NCBI RefSeq assembly: GCF_900105185.1
Contig: NZ_FNTJ01000001.1
Span: forward strand, 2,066,501 to 2,130,500
Reading direction: 5' to 3'
Source: Pseudomonas saponiphila
Lineage (GTDB): Bacteria > Pseudomonadota > Gammaproteobacteria > Pseudomonadales > Pseudomonadaceae
Length of the DNA stretch: 64,000 nucleotides
Within the stretch, counting starts at the first letter, position 1. Every line of letters starts with the position of its first letter. The notes below the pieces were generated by a model. That model saw only the letters and a program-made list of their open reading frames with translations, had not been told where the DNA came from and made no database searches. Below are positions 39,152 through 48,041 of this stretch, piece by piece. Both the position numbers and the translations under genes were made by a program.

Positions 39152-39189
39152 AAAAAAGCCCGGCCAGGTTGACCCTGGCCGGGCTTTTT
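39152..39189. terminator. Bidirectional terminator
   Basis: GCCCGGCCAGG at 39158-39168 pairs perfectly with CCTGGCCGGGC at 39174-39184, flanked by A6 on the left and T5 on the right. It can stop both the DUF1993 gene (+) and the convergent sstT gene (-). Confidence 0.92.
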
Positions 39190-39202
39190 AGTGGGCGTTG
39201 GA

Positions 39203-40435
39203 TCAGGCGGTGGCTTGCGCCTTGTCTTCCTGGGCCATGCACGCCGCGGCGGTGAAGAGTACGTCGGTGGAGGAGTTCAGTGCGGTTTCCGCCGAGTCCT
39301 GCAGCACGCCGATGATGAAGCCCACCGCGACCACCTGCATGGCGATTTCGCTGGGGATGCCGAACAGGCTGCAGGCCAGGGGAATCAGCAGCAGCGAGCC
39401 GCCGGCGACACCCGAAGCGCCGCAAGCGCAGATCGCCGCGACCACGCTGAGCAGCACGGCAGTAGGCAGGTCCACGGCTATGCCCAGGGTGTGCACGGCG
39501 GCCAGGGTCAGCACGGTGATGGTGATTGCCGCGCCAGCCATGTTGATGGTGGCCCCCAGGGGGATGGACACCGAGTAGGTGTCTTCATGCAGGCCCAGGC
39601 GCTTGCTCAGTTCCAGGTTGACCGGAATGTTGGCGGCCGAGCTGCGGGTGAAGAAGGCGGTGATGCCGCTCTCGCGCAGGCAGGTCAGCACCAGCGGGAA
39701 GGGGTTGCGGCGGATCTTCCAGAACACGATCAGCGGGTTCATCACCAGGGCCACGAACAGCATGCAGCCGATCAGTACCGCCAGCAGGTGCAGGTAGCCG
39801 AACAGGGCGTCGAAGCCGGAAGTGGCCAGGGTCGAGGCCACCAGGCCGAAGATCCCCAGGGGGGCGAAGCGGATCACCACGCGCACGATGACGGTCACGC
39901 CGTTGGACAGGTCATCGAGTACGCCGCGGGTGGTCTCGCCGGCATGCCGGATGGCCACGCCCATACCGATGGCCCAGGCCAGGATGCCGATGAAGTTAGC
40001 GTTCATCAGGGCACTGACCGGGTTGTCCACCACGCTCAGCAGCAGGCTTTGCAGCACTTCGCTGATACCGCCGGGGGCACTCACGGCGACGTCGTGGGTG
40101 GCCAGGACCAGGGACGAGGGGAACAGGCTGCTGGCGATCACCGCGACCACCGCCGCGGCGAAGGTGCCCAGCAGGTAGAGCACCAGGATCGGCCGGATAT
40201 GGGTTTCCTGGCCGTGCTTGTGGTTAGCGATGGAGGCCATGACCAGCACGAACACCAGGATCGGTGCCACGGCCTTGAGCGCCGAGACGAAGACCTAGCC
40301 GATGAAGGTGGTGGACTTCGCCACTTCGGGGGCCAGCAGGGCCAGGGCGATCCCGGCGATCAGGCCGATGACGATCTGGGTCACCAGGCTCAGGCGTTTG
40401 AGGGTGTGGAGGAAGGAAGGAGGTGCAGCGCTCAT
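39203..40435 (-). pseudogene. sstT: Serine/threonine:Na+ symporter SstT, interrupted by an in-frame amber codon
   Basis: The reading frame from the ATG at 40435 gives 46 residues ending VAKSTTFIG, then TAG at 40297-40295, then continues in the same frame for 363 residues from [20 protein letters not shown] to the natural stop. The total would be 410 residues (E. coli SstT 414). Everything downstream is well conserved ([40 protein letters not shown]). The interrupted position is probably Gln or Leu in relatives. It is either a recent nonsense mutation, a sequencing error or suppressed. Confidence 0.9.
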
Positions 40436-40755
40436 AGCGGTATCTCTGTTTTTTTTAATGTGCAGTGCATGCCGGGGCTGAGCCGGCATCCAGGGATGCG
40501 GTGGCAAAGGGCAACGGGCGATCGGTTGGCCTGACGGGCAAGCCAGTACGACAACCACTGTTTTTGGCAGGGGGCGGACTTTATCACAGGCGCCCGGGCT
40601 TCCTGCGTCGATGTGACGATCTGCCACCTGCGACGCCCGGTGCCGGCGCGGTTGCCCTGACCCGTACCCACTCTGTTAAGATTCGCCACCCCCTTTTCTA
40701 TCCAGTCAGCGGGCCCTTCGGGCTGTCGCTGCTGTCGTTGTTTCTGGAGTTTGCG

Positions 40756-41931
40756 ATGTTGTTGCCCATCCTGCTGTTGTCCGCCGCGGGTTTTACCGTG
40801 TTGACCACGGAGTTCGTCATCGTCGGCCTGTTGCCGTCGATAGCCCGGGACTTGCAGGTCAGCGTGTCGCAGGCCGGCTTGCTGGTGACCCTGTTCGCCT
40901 TTACCGTCGCGGCGTTCGGGCCCTTCCTCACGGCGTATTTCGCGCGTTTTCCGCGCAAGCAGCTGTTTATCAGCGTGCTGCTGATGTTTGGCCTGGCCAA
41001 CACCCTGGCGGCCCTGGCGCCGAACATCTGGGTGATGGCCCTGGCACGCCTGGTGCCGGCCCTGGGGTTGCCGGTGTTCTGGGCCCTGGCCAGTGAAACG
41101 GCGGTGGATATCGTCGGCCCGGATCATGCCGGGCGCGCCATCGCCAAGATCGGCTTCGGCATCGTCTGTGCCACGGTGTTCGGGATTCCCGTGGGCACCC
41201 TGATTGCCGATGCGTTCGGCTGGCGCAGCGCCTTTGGCATCCTGGCCCTGGTGGCCTTCGCCAAGGCCCTGCTGCTGTGGGTCTATCTGCCGAAAACCAG
41301 GCCGCACAACCCGCAGGCGAGCCTGCGGGCGCAGTTTCGCATCCTGCGCAGCCCGCTGATGCAAGGGCATGTGCTGCTGTCGATCCTGGTGTTCAGCGGC
41401 ATGTTCACCGCCTACACCTACCTGGCGGACATCCTCGAACGCCTGGCCGGTTTCGACGGCACCCTGGTGGGCTGGTGCCTGATGGGTTTTGGCGCGGTGG
41501 GGCTGATCGGCAATTCCCTGGGCGGCCGGGCCGTGGACCGCCATCCGCTGATCGCCTCCATGGTGTTCTGCGCCTTGATGATCGGCGGCATGCTGGCCCT
41601 GGTGCCGAGCATTGATTCGACCCTGGGGCTGGCGGCGGCCATGGGCGTCTGGGGCGTGACCCAGGCCGCGATGTTCCTGGTCAGCCATGTGCGCCTGATC
41701 AAGGCCGCGCCGCAAGCGCCGGCATTCGCCGCGTCGCTGAACATCGCCGGGGCCAACCTGGGGATCGGCCTGGGGGCGATGGTGGGCGGGCGGGTGATCG
41801 ATACCCTAGGCCTGGGCAGCCTGGGGATGGCGGCATCGGCGTTCATTCTGCTGTCGATTGCCCTGGCCCTGCTGCTGATGAACCTCAAGACGCCCCCGGC
41901 CTGCGCCTCTGTCAATGCGCCAGGGGCGTGA
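40756..41931 (+). CDS. MFS transporter (DHA1 family, AraJ/YdhP-like)
   Basis: 391 residues from the ATG at 40756 with GGAG 8 nt upstream. Twelve transmembrane segments. Features include TEFVIVGLLPSIARDLQVSV after TM1, loop AYFARFPRKQ and FGIPVGTLIADAFGWRSAFG (motif C-like), pointing to a proton-driven exporter of sugars or drugs. Its last 20 nt overlap the convergent nhaR gene. Confidence 0.9.
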   Translation: MLLPILLLSAAGFTVLTTEFVIVGLLPSIARDLQVSVSQAGLLVTLFAFTVAAFGPFLTAYFARFPRKQLFISVLLMFGLANTLAALAPNIWVMALARLVPALGLPVFWALASETAVDIVGPDHAGRAIAKIGFGIVCATVFGIPVGTLIADAFGWRSAFGILALVAFAKALLLWVYLPKTRPHNPQASLRAQFRILRSPLMQGHVLLSILVFSGMFTAYTYLADILERLAGFDGTLVGWCLMGFGAVGLIGNSLGGRAVDRHPLIASMVFCALMIGGMLALVPSIDSTLGLAAAMGVWGVTQAAMFLVSHVRLIKAAPQAPAFAASLNIAGANLGIGLGAMVGGRVIDTLGLGSLGMAASAFILLSIALALLLMNLKTPPACASVNAPGA

Positions 41932-42817
41932 ACAGTTCGCGGCGCGCACCCTCGGTGATGGCCAGGATGCCCGGGTGCTTGACCTTGCGCTCCACCGAGA
42001 TGGCATAGAACGACTCGGTCACGGCGTCGGTCTGGCCGATCAGCTGGACGCCGTACTGCTGCCGGACTTCCTCGGCAATCACGCTGGGGGCGATGAAGAT
42101 CCCGCTGCCGGATTGGCCGAAGGCCTGCATCAGGGCGCTGTCGTCGAATTCGCCGATGATCCGCGGCTGCAGTTGCTGTTCGGCGAACCAGCGCAGCAGG
42201 CGGCTGCGCACCACGGTTTCCTGCCCGGGAATCAGCAGCGGCGCACCGTGCAGGCCGCGAGGGAAGTCGGCGCCGTGCTGCTGGGCCAGTTCGGTGGTGG
42301 CGAAGAAGCTGATGCCGCATTCCCCGAGCTTCTGGCTGTAGCCCTTGATGTCCAGGTGCGAGGGCATCGGGCTGTCGGAGATCACCAGGTCCAGGCGCTG
42401 GATGGCCAGATCCGCCAGTAGCCGTTCGAGTTTGTCTTCGCGGCAGGTCAGGCGAATCGGCTCGCTGAGCTCCATGGTCGGGGCGATCAGGCGATAGACG
42501 ATGGACTTGGGCACCACATCCGCCACGCCGACCCGGAACTGGATCTGCTGCTCGTCGGGGCGGGCGCGGAGCATGGCTTCCAGTTCGCCGCCGAGCTGGA
42601 ACATCTGTTCGGCGTAGGGCAGTGCCTGGCGTCCGGCTTCGCTCAGTTCCAGCTGGCGCCCGACCCGGCGAAACAGTTCGATGCCGTAGGTCTGTTCCAG
42701 CAGGCTGATCTGGCCGCTGATGGTTTGTGGGGTCAGGTTGAGCTGCTCGCAGGCACGCACGATGCTGCCGGTCTTGGCCACAACCCAGAAGTAATGTAGT
42801 TGGCGGTAGTTGAGCAT
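41912..42817 (-). CDS. nhaR: Transcriptional activator NhaR (LysR family)
   Basis: 301 residues. N-terminal HTH with YRQLHYFWVVAKTGSIVRAC and LTPQTISGQISLLEQ closely parallels E. coli NhaR (LYYFW, LTPQTITGQI). The effector domain shares ISDSPM, GECGISFF, LLIPGQ and IIGEFDDSALMQAFG, HPGILAI. In E. coli NhaR activates nhaA in response to Na+. No nhaA gene is adjacent here. Confidence 0.92.
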   Translation of the reverse strand: MLNYRQLHYFWVVAKTGSIVRACEQLNLTPQTISGQISLLEQTYGIELFRRVGRQLELSEAGRQALPYAEQMFQLGGELEAMLRARPDEQQIQFRVGVADVVPKSIVYRLIAPTMELSEPIRLTCREDKLERLLADLAIQRLDLVISDSPMPSHLDIKGYSQKLGECGISFFATTELAQQHGADFPRGLHGAPLLIPGQETVVRSRLLRWFAEQQLQPRIIGEFDDSALMQAFGQSGSGIFIAPSVIAEEVRQQYGVQLIGQTDAVTESFYAISVERKVKHPGILAITEGARRELFTPLAH

Positions 42818-42950
42818 GGTGATTATCGGTTCGTAAAAACCGAAGTATAACTGCCAAAAATACGAATTTTCCTGAAGTATTCGTCTCCCTAGAATGCCCC
42901 GCTATCGACGGAGCCCGCATGGCCCTGTCCGTTCTATCGAGGAATACGGC

Positions 42951-43199
42951 ATGTCATTCAAAACCCTGGGCGCGGCCTCGTTGCTGGCCCTGTCTATGCT
43001 GACCCTGGCGGGTTGTGATCAGGCGGAAAAAAGCGCCCAACAAGTGCTGGACAAGGCTGCCGAGACGGCCAAGCAAGCCATCGATGACACCCACAAGGCT
43101 GCCGAACAGGCCTTGAGCGAGGCCACGCAAAGCGTGACCGGCAAGGAAAAACCAGAGGATGACGCGGCCAAGAAGCCCGACTCTTCCCAGGAAATCTGA
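42951..43199 (+). CDS. Small lipoprotein, helical
   Basis: 82 residues from the ATG at 42951. Signal peptide with lipobox LAGC (Cys about 22). The mature part is Ala/Lys/Glu-rich and probably a single long amphipathic helix (VLDKAAETAKQAIDDTHKAA, EQALSEATQSVTGKE), similar to small envelope lipoproteins. It lies 30 nt upstream of the TerC-family gene and may share its transcript. Confidence 0.82.
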   Translation: MSFKTLGAASLLALSMLTLAGCDQAEKSAQQVLDKAAETAKQAIDDTHKAAEQALSEATQSVTGKEKPEDDAAKKPDSSQEI

Positions 43200-43229
43200 C
43201 TTTTCATTTCACCGATGCAGGATTGACCC

Positions 43230-43985
43230 ATGGATTACCTTTTACAGCTCGCTGCCAGCCCCACCGCCTGGGTAGCTCTGGCCACTCTGGTGGTGATGGA
43301 GATCGTGCTTGGCATCGATAACCTGATCTTTATTTCCATCCTCACCAACAAGCTGCCGGAAAAGCACCGGGCCAAGGCGCGGCGCATCGGGATCAGCATG
43401 GCGTTGTTCCTGCGTCTGGCGCTGCTCAGCACCATTGCTTTCATCGTCCAGCTCACCGAGCCGGTGATCGACGCGCTGGGGCAGAGTTTCTCCTGGAAGG
43501 ACATGATCCTGATTGCCGGTGGCCTGTTCCTGGTATGGAAAGCCACCACCGAGATCCATCAGAGCATGGACCCTGAGCCCGAGAAGCCCGCGACTGCCAC
43601 TTCCAAGGTGAGCATCGGGTTTGCCGCGGCGATCGGGCAGATTCTGATGCTGGACTTGGTGTTCTCCATCGACAGCATCATTACCGCGGTGGGCATGACC
43701 GAGCACCTGCCGATCATGATCATTGCCGTGGTGATCTCGGTGCTGGTGATGTTGCTGGCCGCCGAACCGCTGGCCAAGTTCATCCATGACAACCCGACCG
43801 TGGTCATGCTGGCCCTGGGCTTCCTGATCATGATCGGCATGACCCTGATCGCCGAAGGTTTCGGCGCCCATGTGCCCAAGGGCTATGTGTACGCGGCGAT
43901 GGCGTTCTCGGCGGCCATTGAGAGCTTGAACATGCTGGCCCGCCGGGCTCGGCAAAAGCGCCAGGCGCAGCAGACCGAGGTCTGA
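43230..43985 (+). CDS. TerC-family integral membrane protein (YgdQ/YoaE-like)
   Basis: 251 residues and seven to eight transmembrane segments. The acidic membrane motifs of the family are present: [15 protein letters not shown] and [15 protein letters not shown]. Such proteins are thought to export Mn2+ or other metals, possibly metalating secreted enzymes. The 30-nt upstream gap is too short to hold a yybP-ykoY riboswitch. Confidence 0.92.
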   Translation: MDYLLQLAASPTAWVALATLVVMEIVLGIDNLIFISILTNKLPEKHRAKARRIGISMALFLRLALLSTIAFIVQLTEPVIDALGQSFSWKDMILIAGGLFLVWKATTEIHQSMDPEPEKPATATSKVSIGFAAAIGQILMLDLVFSIDSIITAVGMTEHLPIMIIAVVISVLVMLLAAEPLAKFIHDNPTVVMLALGFLIMIGMTLIAEGFGAHVPKGYVYAAMAFSAAIESLNMLARRARQKRQAQQTEV

Positions 43986-44001
43986 TTCGTAGCCAAGGCA
44001 A

Positions 44002-44036
44002 ACGGCCGTCTGCACTCGCTGGAGTCAGGCGGCCGT
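44002..44036. terminator. Terminator hairpin after the TerC-family gene
   Basis: ACGGCCG at 44002-44008 pairs with CGGCCGT at 44030-44036, with additional ACTC/GAGT pairing inside, followed by GTCGTTTTA. It lies between convergent genes. Confidence 0.75.
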
Positions 44037-44062
44037 GTCGTTTTACGGGAAGGGAAGGTGGG

Positions 44063-44227
44063 TCAGTGCACAGCGGCGGGGCGCCGGGCGCTCTTTTCGC
44101 TTTCGATGCCTGGCTTGCGGGGCTGAGGATGGTGGCGGCGGGTGATACGCAGCACGCCCCAGAGCATGGCGCCGGCGACGGCCAGCCAGCCCAGGATCAG
44201 CATCAGGATTGTCGTTGTCAGGCTCAT
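44063..44227 (-). CDS. Small single-span membrane protein
   Basis: 54 residues from the ATG at 44227, with a strong AGGAGG 5 nt upstream. Residues 4-26 are one transmembrane segment (TTILMLILGWLAVAGAMLWG), then a basic cytosolic tail (RITRRHHPQPRKPG). Function unknown. Confidence 0.7.
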   Translation of the reverse strand: MSLTTTILMLILGWLAVAGAMLWGVLRITRRHHPQPRKPGIESEKSARRPAAVH

Positions 44228-44450
44228 CAGTGCCTCCTTATATGCCCTGTCCAGGGCACACACACTTACTAATGGACAGTCTAGTAGCCCCTGTGTTTCA
44301 GGCTATTGACCAATAGTCGCGAGTCTTCGAACACTTCGCTCTATGGTTTTCAATTAACTGTTGCCTAACGCTATACCCTCGCCCGTGAGGGCCCTATGAT
44401 CAAGCCCCCAGCCGGAGCAGGGTCGTCCGGCGTCTGTCTATTAGAGAGCA

Positions 44451-45128
44451 ATGATGGTGCGGGTATTTCCTCGATTTCGAGCGGCGCTGCTGGCCAGCGC
44501 CTGTGTTCTGGGCCTGGCCGGTTGTGCCGGCAGCGTGGCACCGGAGATTCAGCGACTGCCGGAGCGGGTGGAGCTCAACAGCGTGCCGTTCTTCCGTGGC
44601 GAGACGTACCAGAGCGCTCCCGGAGCGCTAGCCAGTATGTTGTCGCAACAGGGCGTCGTGATTACCCCCGGGCTGCTGGACAAGCCTTTGCACCTGCCGG
44701 GAGCCGAGGCGCAGTTGCAGCAGAACCTGCAGGGCCTGGCCCGGCAATACGGCATGGTGGTCTATCCCCTGGATGATCAGCTGTCGGCCTTGCTGACCCA
44801 GGTGGCTGCGGGCTATCCGGTGCTGGTGCGTTTTACCGAGGGTTCGAGCTTGTGGGCGCAGCCGCGCTATGCGGTGCTTGCCGGTTATAACCGGGATAAG
44901 CAGACAGTGCTGTTGCGGGGGGCGAAAGACCGTCGGCAGCTGATGAGCTTCAGTGCCTTCGAGTCGTCCTGGAAAGACGCCGGCAGTTTCGCGGTATTGA
45001 TTCAGGCGCCCAACCAGCTACCGGCCAAGGTCGATCGCCAGCGCTGGTTGAACGCGGCCAATGAGCTGGCCCGGGCCGGCCAGGAGCAGGCGGCGGCTCG
45101 GGCCGGCAAGGCGCTCGACGGTCATTGA
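44451..45128 (+). CDS. C39-like (pseudo)peptidase lipoprotein
   Basis: 225 residues; start ATG at 44451 or 44454. Signal peptide with lipobox LAGC (Cys about 25). The mature protein has the papain-like C39 layout: VPFFRGETYQSAPGALASML corresponds to PFFxQxxYQCGPAALA, with the nucleophile cysteine replaced by serine. A His-region follows (LWAQPRYAVLAGYN). The protein is therefore probably not a protease; it may bind peptide or peptidoglycan. The C-terminal 30 residues are an Ala-rich helix. Confidence 0.75.
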   Translation: MMVRVFPRFRAALLASACVLGLAGCAGSVAPEIQRLPERVELNSVPFFRGETYQSAPGALASMLSQQGVVITPGLLDKPLHLPGAEAQLQQNLQGLARQYGMVVYPLDDQLSALLTQVAAGYPVLVRFTEGSSLWAQPRYAVLAGYNRDKQTVLLRGAKDRRQLMSFSAFESSWKDAGSFAVLIQAPNQLPAKVDRQRWLNAANELARAGQEQAAARAGKALDGH

Positions 45129-45141
45129 ACGCTCTACAGAC

Positions 45142-45169
45142 AACAACGGCGCCTTAGGGCGCCGTTGTT
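45142..45169. terminator. Bidirectional terminator
   Basis: AACAACGGCGCC at 45142-45153 pairs perfectly with GGCGCCGTTGTT at 45158-45169, loop TTAG. It sits between the convergent C39-like and pbpG genes. Confidence 0.85.
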
Positions 45170-45180
45170 GTTGCTGGAGA

Positions 45181-46119
45181 TCAATGTGAGGCTTGCGGGG
45201 CTGCGTTCTGGTGGTTCTTGAGGTTCTTGTCGGCCTTGTAGCGCAGGGCCACGTCCGGCACCGAACCGCTTTTGCCGGTTTCGACCCAGTTGCGGATGCG
45301 GCTGGCGTCGGCAAAGTGGGTGTACTTGCCGAAGGCGTCGAGAATCACCAGGGCTACCGGGCGATTGCCCATGCTGGTGACCAGCACCAGGCAGTGGCCG
45401 GCCTGGTTGGTGAAGCCGGTCTTGGTGATCTTGATGTCCCATTTTTCCTTGTTGACCAGGTGGTCGGTGTTGCGAAAGCCCAGGGTGTAGTTGGGTTTGC
45501 GGAACGCCACGGTCTTTTCCTTGGTGGTGCTCAGTTCGCTCAGCAGCGGGTATTTGCGAGCGGCCACCAACAGCTTGCTCAGGTCGCGAGCGGTGGAGAC
45601 GTTGTGGATCGACAGTCCGGTGGGCTCGACATAGCGGGTATGGGTCATGCCCAGGGACTTGGCCTTGGCGTTCATGGCGGCGATGAACGCCGAGTAGCCG
45701 CCTGGATAGTGATGGGCGAGGCTGGCGGCGGCGCGGTTTTCCGAGGACATCAGGGCAATCAGCAAGGTGTCGCGACGGCTCAGCTCACTGTTGAGCTTGA
45801 CCCGGGAAAACACGCCCTTCATCTCCGGGGTGTCGCTGATGTTCATGGAGATGTGTTCATCCAGTGGCAGCTTGGCGTCGAGCACGACCATGGCAGTCAT
45901 CAGCTTGGTGACCGAGGCGATGGGCACCACGACGTCCGGGTTGCTGGAGTAGATGACTTTGTTGGTCTGCAGATCCAGCAGCAGGGCGCTGCCGGAGGCG
46001 ATATGCAACTGTGAAGTGTCTCTTGGCGCCGCGGTGGTTTCGCTGGCGTCGACGCTGTGCGCGATCAAGGTGCCGGACACAGCAAACAACAAGCTGAGGA
46101 TGGAGAGACGAATTTTCAC
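45181..46119 (-). CDS. pbpG: D-alanyl-D-alanine endopeptidase PbpG (PBP7)
   Basis: 312 residues from the GTG at 46119; a TTG at 46158 would add 13 residues outside the signal peptide. Signal peptide residues about 1-27. Serine-peptidase S11 motifs: SVTK (SxxK nucleophile) in [16 protein letters not shown] (SxN) in [13 protein letters not shown] and KTG in [13 protein letters not shown]. It closely matches E. coli PbpG, which cuts DD-crosslinks in peptidoglycan. Confidence 0.95.
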   Translation of the reverse strand: MKIRLSILSLLFAVSGTLIAHSVDASETTAAPRDTSQLHIASGSALLLDLQTNKVIYSSNPDVVVPIASVTKLMTAMVVLDAKLPLDEHISMNISDTPEMKGVFSRVKLNSELSRRDTLLIALMSSENRAAASLAHHYPGGYSAFIAAMNAKAKSLGMTHTRYVEPTGLSIHNVSTARDLSKLLVAARKYPLLSELSTTKEKTVAFRKPNYTLGFRNTDHLVNKEKWDIKITKTGFTNQAGHCLVLVTSMGNRPVALVILDAFGKYTHFADASRIRNWVETGKSGSVPDVALRYKADKNLKNHQNAAPQASH

Positions 46120-46369
46120 GCGGGCGGACTCGATAAAGATGGATATGCCGTCTGGCAACGGGTTTTTTCGGGAAAACGTTACATTTTATGAATATAGCTG
46201 AGGAACTGTCGATTGTTCTTCAGCGGTCAGTCGAAAACCCTTAAAAACCAAGAAAAAACACCAGTTTTTCCCTGAGTGGCAGGTGTTCGTCAGCATAGGC
46301 TCGGCTTGGCCTGGGGCGCTAAGATTCAGGAGCTATATGCCGGGAGTTGGGAGTGTGCGGCGGTGGCAT

Positions 46370-46393
46370 AAAAAAGCCCGCCAATGGCGGGCT
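46370..46393 (-). terminator. Rho-independent terminator of folD
   Basis: GCCCGCC at 46376-46382 pairs with GGCGGGC at 46386-46392; on the minus strand it is followed by six T residues. It lies 24 nt after the folD stop. Confidence 0.9.
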
Positions 46394-46416
46394 GATTGAA
46401 GCGGGCTGGCAAAAAC

Positions 46417-47271
46417 TCAGCTGTGCAGCGTTTCAGCGGCGTACAGGGTGTTTTCCAGCAGGCAGGCGCGGGTCATGGGGCCGACGCCGCCAGGTACGGG
46501 TGTGATCCAGCCGGCGCGGGGCAGGGCAGTCTCATACACGACGTCGCCCACCAGTTTGCCGTCTTCCTGACGATTGATGCCCACGTCGATGACGATGGCG
46601 CCTTCCTTGATCCATTCGCCCTTGACCAGGCCGGGCTTGCCTGCGGCAACCACGACCAGATCGGCACGGCCAACGTGGCCGGCCAGGTCTTTGGTGAAGC
46701 GGTGGGTCACGGTCACGGTGCAGCCCGCCAGCAGCAACTCCATGGCCATCGGACGACCGACGATATTGGAAGCGCCCACGACGACTGCGTCCATGCCGTA
46801 CAGATCGGCACCGGTGCTTTGTAGCAGGGTCATGATGCCCTTGGGAGTGCAGGGGCGCAGCAGGGGAATGCGTTGGGCCAGGCGACCGACGTTATAAGGA
46901 TGGAAGCCATCCACGTCTTTGTCCGGGCGAATGCGCTCAAGCAACAAGGAGGCATCCAGGTGCTCGGGCAGTGGCAATTGCAACAGGACGCCGTCGATGT
47001 TCGGGTCATCGTTGAGCTTGTCGATCAGGCCGGCCAGATCTTCTTGAGTCGTGGTGGCAGGCAAGTCATAGGCTTGTGAAAGGAAGCCGACCTCTTCGCA
47101 GTCTTTACGCTTGTGCGAGACATAAACCTGAGAGGCCGGGTCGCTGCCGACCAGAATCACCGCGAGGCCCGGAGTACGCAGGCCTTGCTGGCGACGCTCG
47201 GCGACACGTTTGGCGATCTGCTGGCGCAGGCTAGCGGCGATCGCTTTGCCGTCGATTAGTTGTGCAGTCAT
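46417..47271 (-). CDS. folD: Methylenetetrahydrofolate dehydrogenase/cyclohydrolase FolD
   Basis: 284 residues, the usual length. Catalytic Lys in [14 protein letters not shown], folate-site block [15 protein letters not shown]-binding [18 protein letters not shown] and the final [19 protein letters not shown] signature are all present. It interconverts methylene-, methenyl- and formyl-THF in the cytosol. Confidence 0.97.
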   Translation of the reverse strand: MTAQLIDGKAIAASLRQQIAKRVAERRQQGLRTPGLAVILVGSDPASQVYVSHKRKDCEEVGFLSQAYDLPATTTQEDLAGLIDKLNDDPNIDGVLLQLPLPEHLDASLLLERIRPDKDVDGFHPYNVGRLAQRIPLLRPCTPKGIMTLLQSTGADLYGMDAVVVGASNIVGRPMAMELLLAGCTVTVTHRFTKDLAGHVGRADLVVVAAGKPGLVKGEWIKEGAIVIDVGINRQEDGKLVGDVVYETALPRAGWITPVPGGVGPMTRACLLENTLYAAETLHS

Positions 47272-47403
47272 GACGCGTGATTAACCATCGAGAGGGAGAG
47301 AAAAAGAGAACGCATTCTCGCATGTCGGGACGTGAGGGCAAAGGCGCTTGGTCTGCAAATTCCCCTAACTCCTTTAATTAAATGAATTTTTTTTAAAAAA
47401 GAG

Positions 47404-47430
47404 TTGACGACCTAACGGCCCGTCTATAAC
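47404..47430 (+). promoter_or_regulatory. Promoter of the tRNA cluster
   Basis: TTGACG at 47404-47409 and TATAAC at 47425-47430 are separated by 15 nt (16 if read as ATAACA). A strongly A/T-rich block at 47375-47400 lies immediately upstream and fits an UP element. The position, about 120 nt before tRNA-Arg, suits a stable-RNA promoter. Confidence 0.65.
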
Positions 47431-47551
47431 ATTCGTCGCACTTGTCGGGCACAGCCTAGCACTGGTTAAGAAGGTCGGGCAGAGTTGATGTTTAACTCGT
47501 AACGACTGAAAGCAATTAGTTTGTAGTCATTAGAGAATACAGATTAATAAG

Positions 47552-47628
47552 GCGCCCGTAGCTCAGCTGGATAGAGCATCCGCCTTCTAAGCGGATGGTC
47601 GCAGGTTCGAGTCCTGCCGGGTGCGCCA
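47552..47628 (+). tRNA. tRNA-Arg (TCT)
   Basis: 77 nt including encoded CCA. The acceptor stem GCGCCCG/CGGGTGC, D-arm with GCTCAGCTGGATAGAGC, anticodon loop CTTCTAA (anticodon TCT) and T-arm GGTTCGAGTCC are all present. It reads AGA codons. Confidence 0.97.
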
Positions 47629-47660
47629 TTAGGCAGCTTTGGCACAAGTAACGCAATATG

Positions 47661-47736
47661 GTGGGCGTAGCTCAGTTGGTAGAGCACAGGATTGTGACTC
47701 CTGTTGTCGTGGGTTCGATCCCCATCGTCCACCCCA
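47661..47736 (+). tRNA. tRNA-His (GTG)
   Basis: 76 nt plus the encoded G at 47660, which is the expected G(-1) of tRNA-His. Acceptor GTGGGCG/CGTCCAC, anticodon loop ATTGTGA (anticodon GTG), T-arm GGTTCGATCC, and encoded CCA at 47734-47736. Confidence 0.97.
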
Positions 47737-47744
47737 TATTCGAA

Positions 47745-47775
47745 AAAGGCGCCAGATTAATAGTCTGGCGCCTTT
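47745..47775 (+). terminator. Hairpin between tRNA-His and tRNA-Leu
   Basis: AAAGGCGCCAGA at 47745-47756 pairs with TCTGGCGCCTTT at 47764-47775. The T-run is short (TTTGCTTT). It could end the Arg-His transcript, which would leave tRNA-Leu to readthrough or its own promoter. Confidence 0.75.
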
Positions 47776-47793
47776 GCTTTAGAAGCTTGTTAA

Positions 47794-47878
47794 GCGGACG
47801 TGGTGGAATTGGTAGACACACTGGATTTAGGTTCCAGCGCCGCAAGGTGTAAGAGTTCGAGTCTCTTCGTCCGCACCA
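47794..47878 (+). tRNA. tRNA-Leu (TAG)
   Basis: 85 nt with a long variable arm as expected for leucine. Acceptor GCGGACG/CGTCCGC, anticodon loop TTTAGGT (anticodon TAG), T-arm AGTTCGAGTCT and encoded CCA at 47876-47878. It is the apparent integration target of the prophage, whose integrase starts 163 nt downstream. Confidence 0.96.
47855..47878 (+). other. Putative attL core (3' end of tRNA-Leu)
   Basis: The T-arm and acceptor 3' part of tRNA-Leu, including CCA, abut phage DNA. Tyrosine integrases of this class commonly use the tRNA 3' half as attB and restore it on insertion. The exact core length cannot be set without attR. Confidence 0.55.
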
Positions 47879-47925
47879 TATCGAGTTTCGTCAAGTTTCA
47901 GTGACTTTCGCGAAACCCCCTAAAG

Positions 47926-47949
47926 AAGCCGCCTAGAGCGGCTTTTTTA
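47926..47949 (+). terminator. Rho-independent terminator after tRNA-Leu
   Basis: AAGCCGC at 47926-47932 pairs with GCGGCTT at 47938-47944, loop CTAGA, followed by TTTTT. It ends tRNA-Leu transcription and shields the integrase gene from it. Confidence 0.88.
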
Positions 47950-47992
47950 TTGCGCGCCGTTTCGCCTTCTTTCGCCGTCTTCCGCAAATATC

Positions 47993-48041
47993 TAGTACAT
48001 TCGCAAGTACACCGCGAATTCGACCTGTACTGGATGTACTA
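47993..48041. promoter_or_regulatory. GTAC-containing repeats upstream of integrase
   Basis: TAGTACAT at 47993-48000 is mirrored by ATGTACTA at 48034-48041, directly adjoining the integrase ATG. Two further GTAC words lie between (48007-48010 and 48027-48030). The set could be an operator for integrase autoregulation or integrase arm-type sites. Confidence 0.4.

Noticed and set aside
43200..43229. yybP-ykoY Mn riboswitch upstream of the TerC-family gene
   Set aside because: Only 30 nt separate it from the previous gene; no room for the aptamer and no conserved bases seen.
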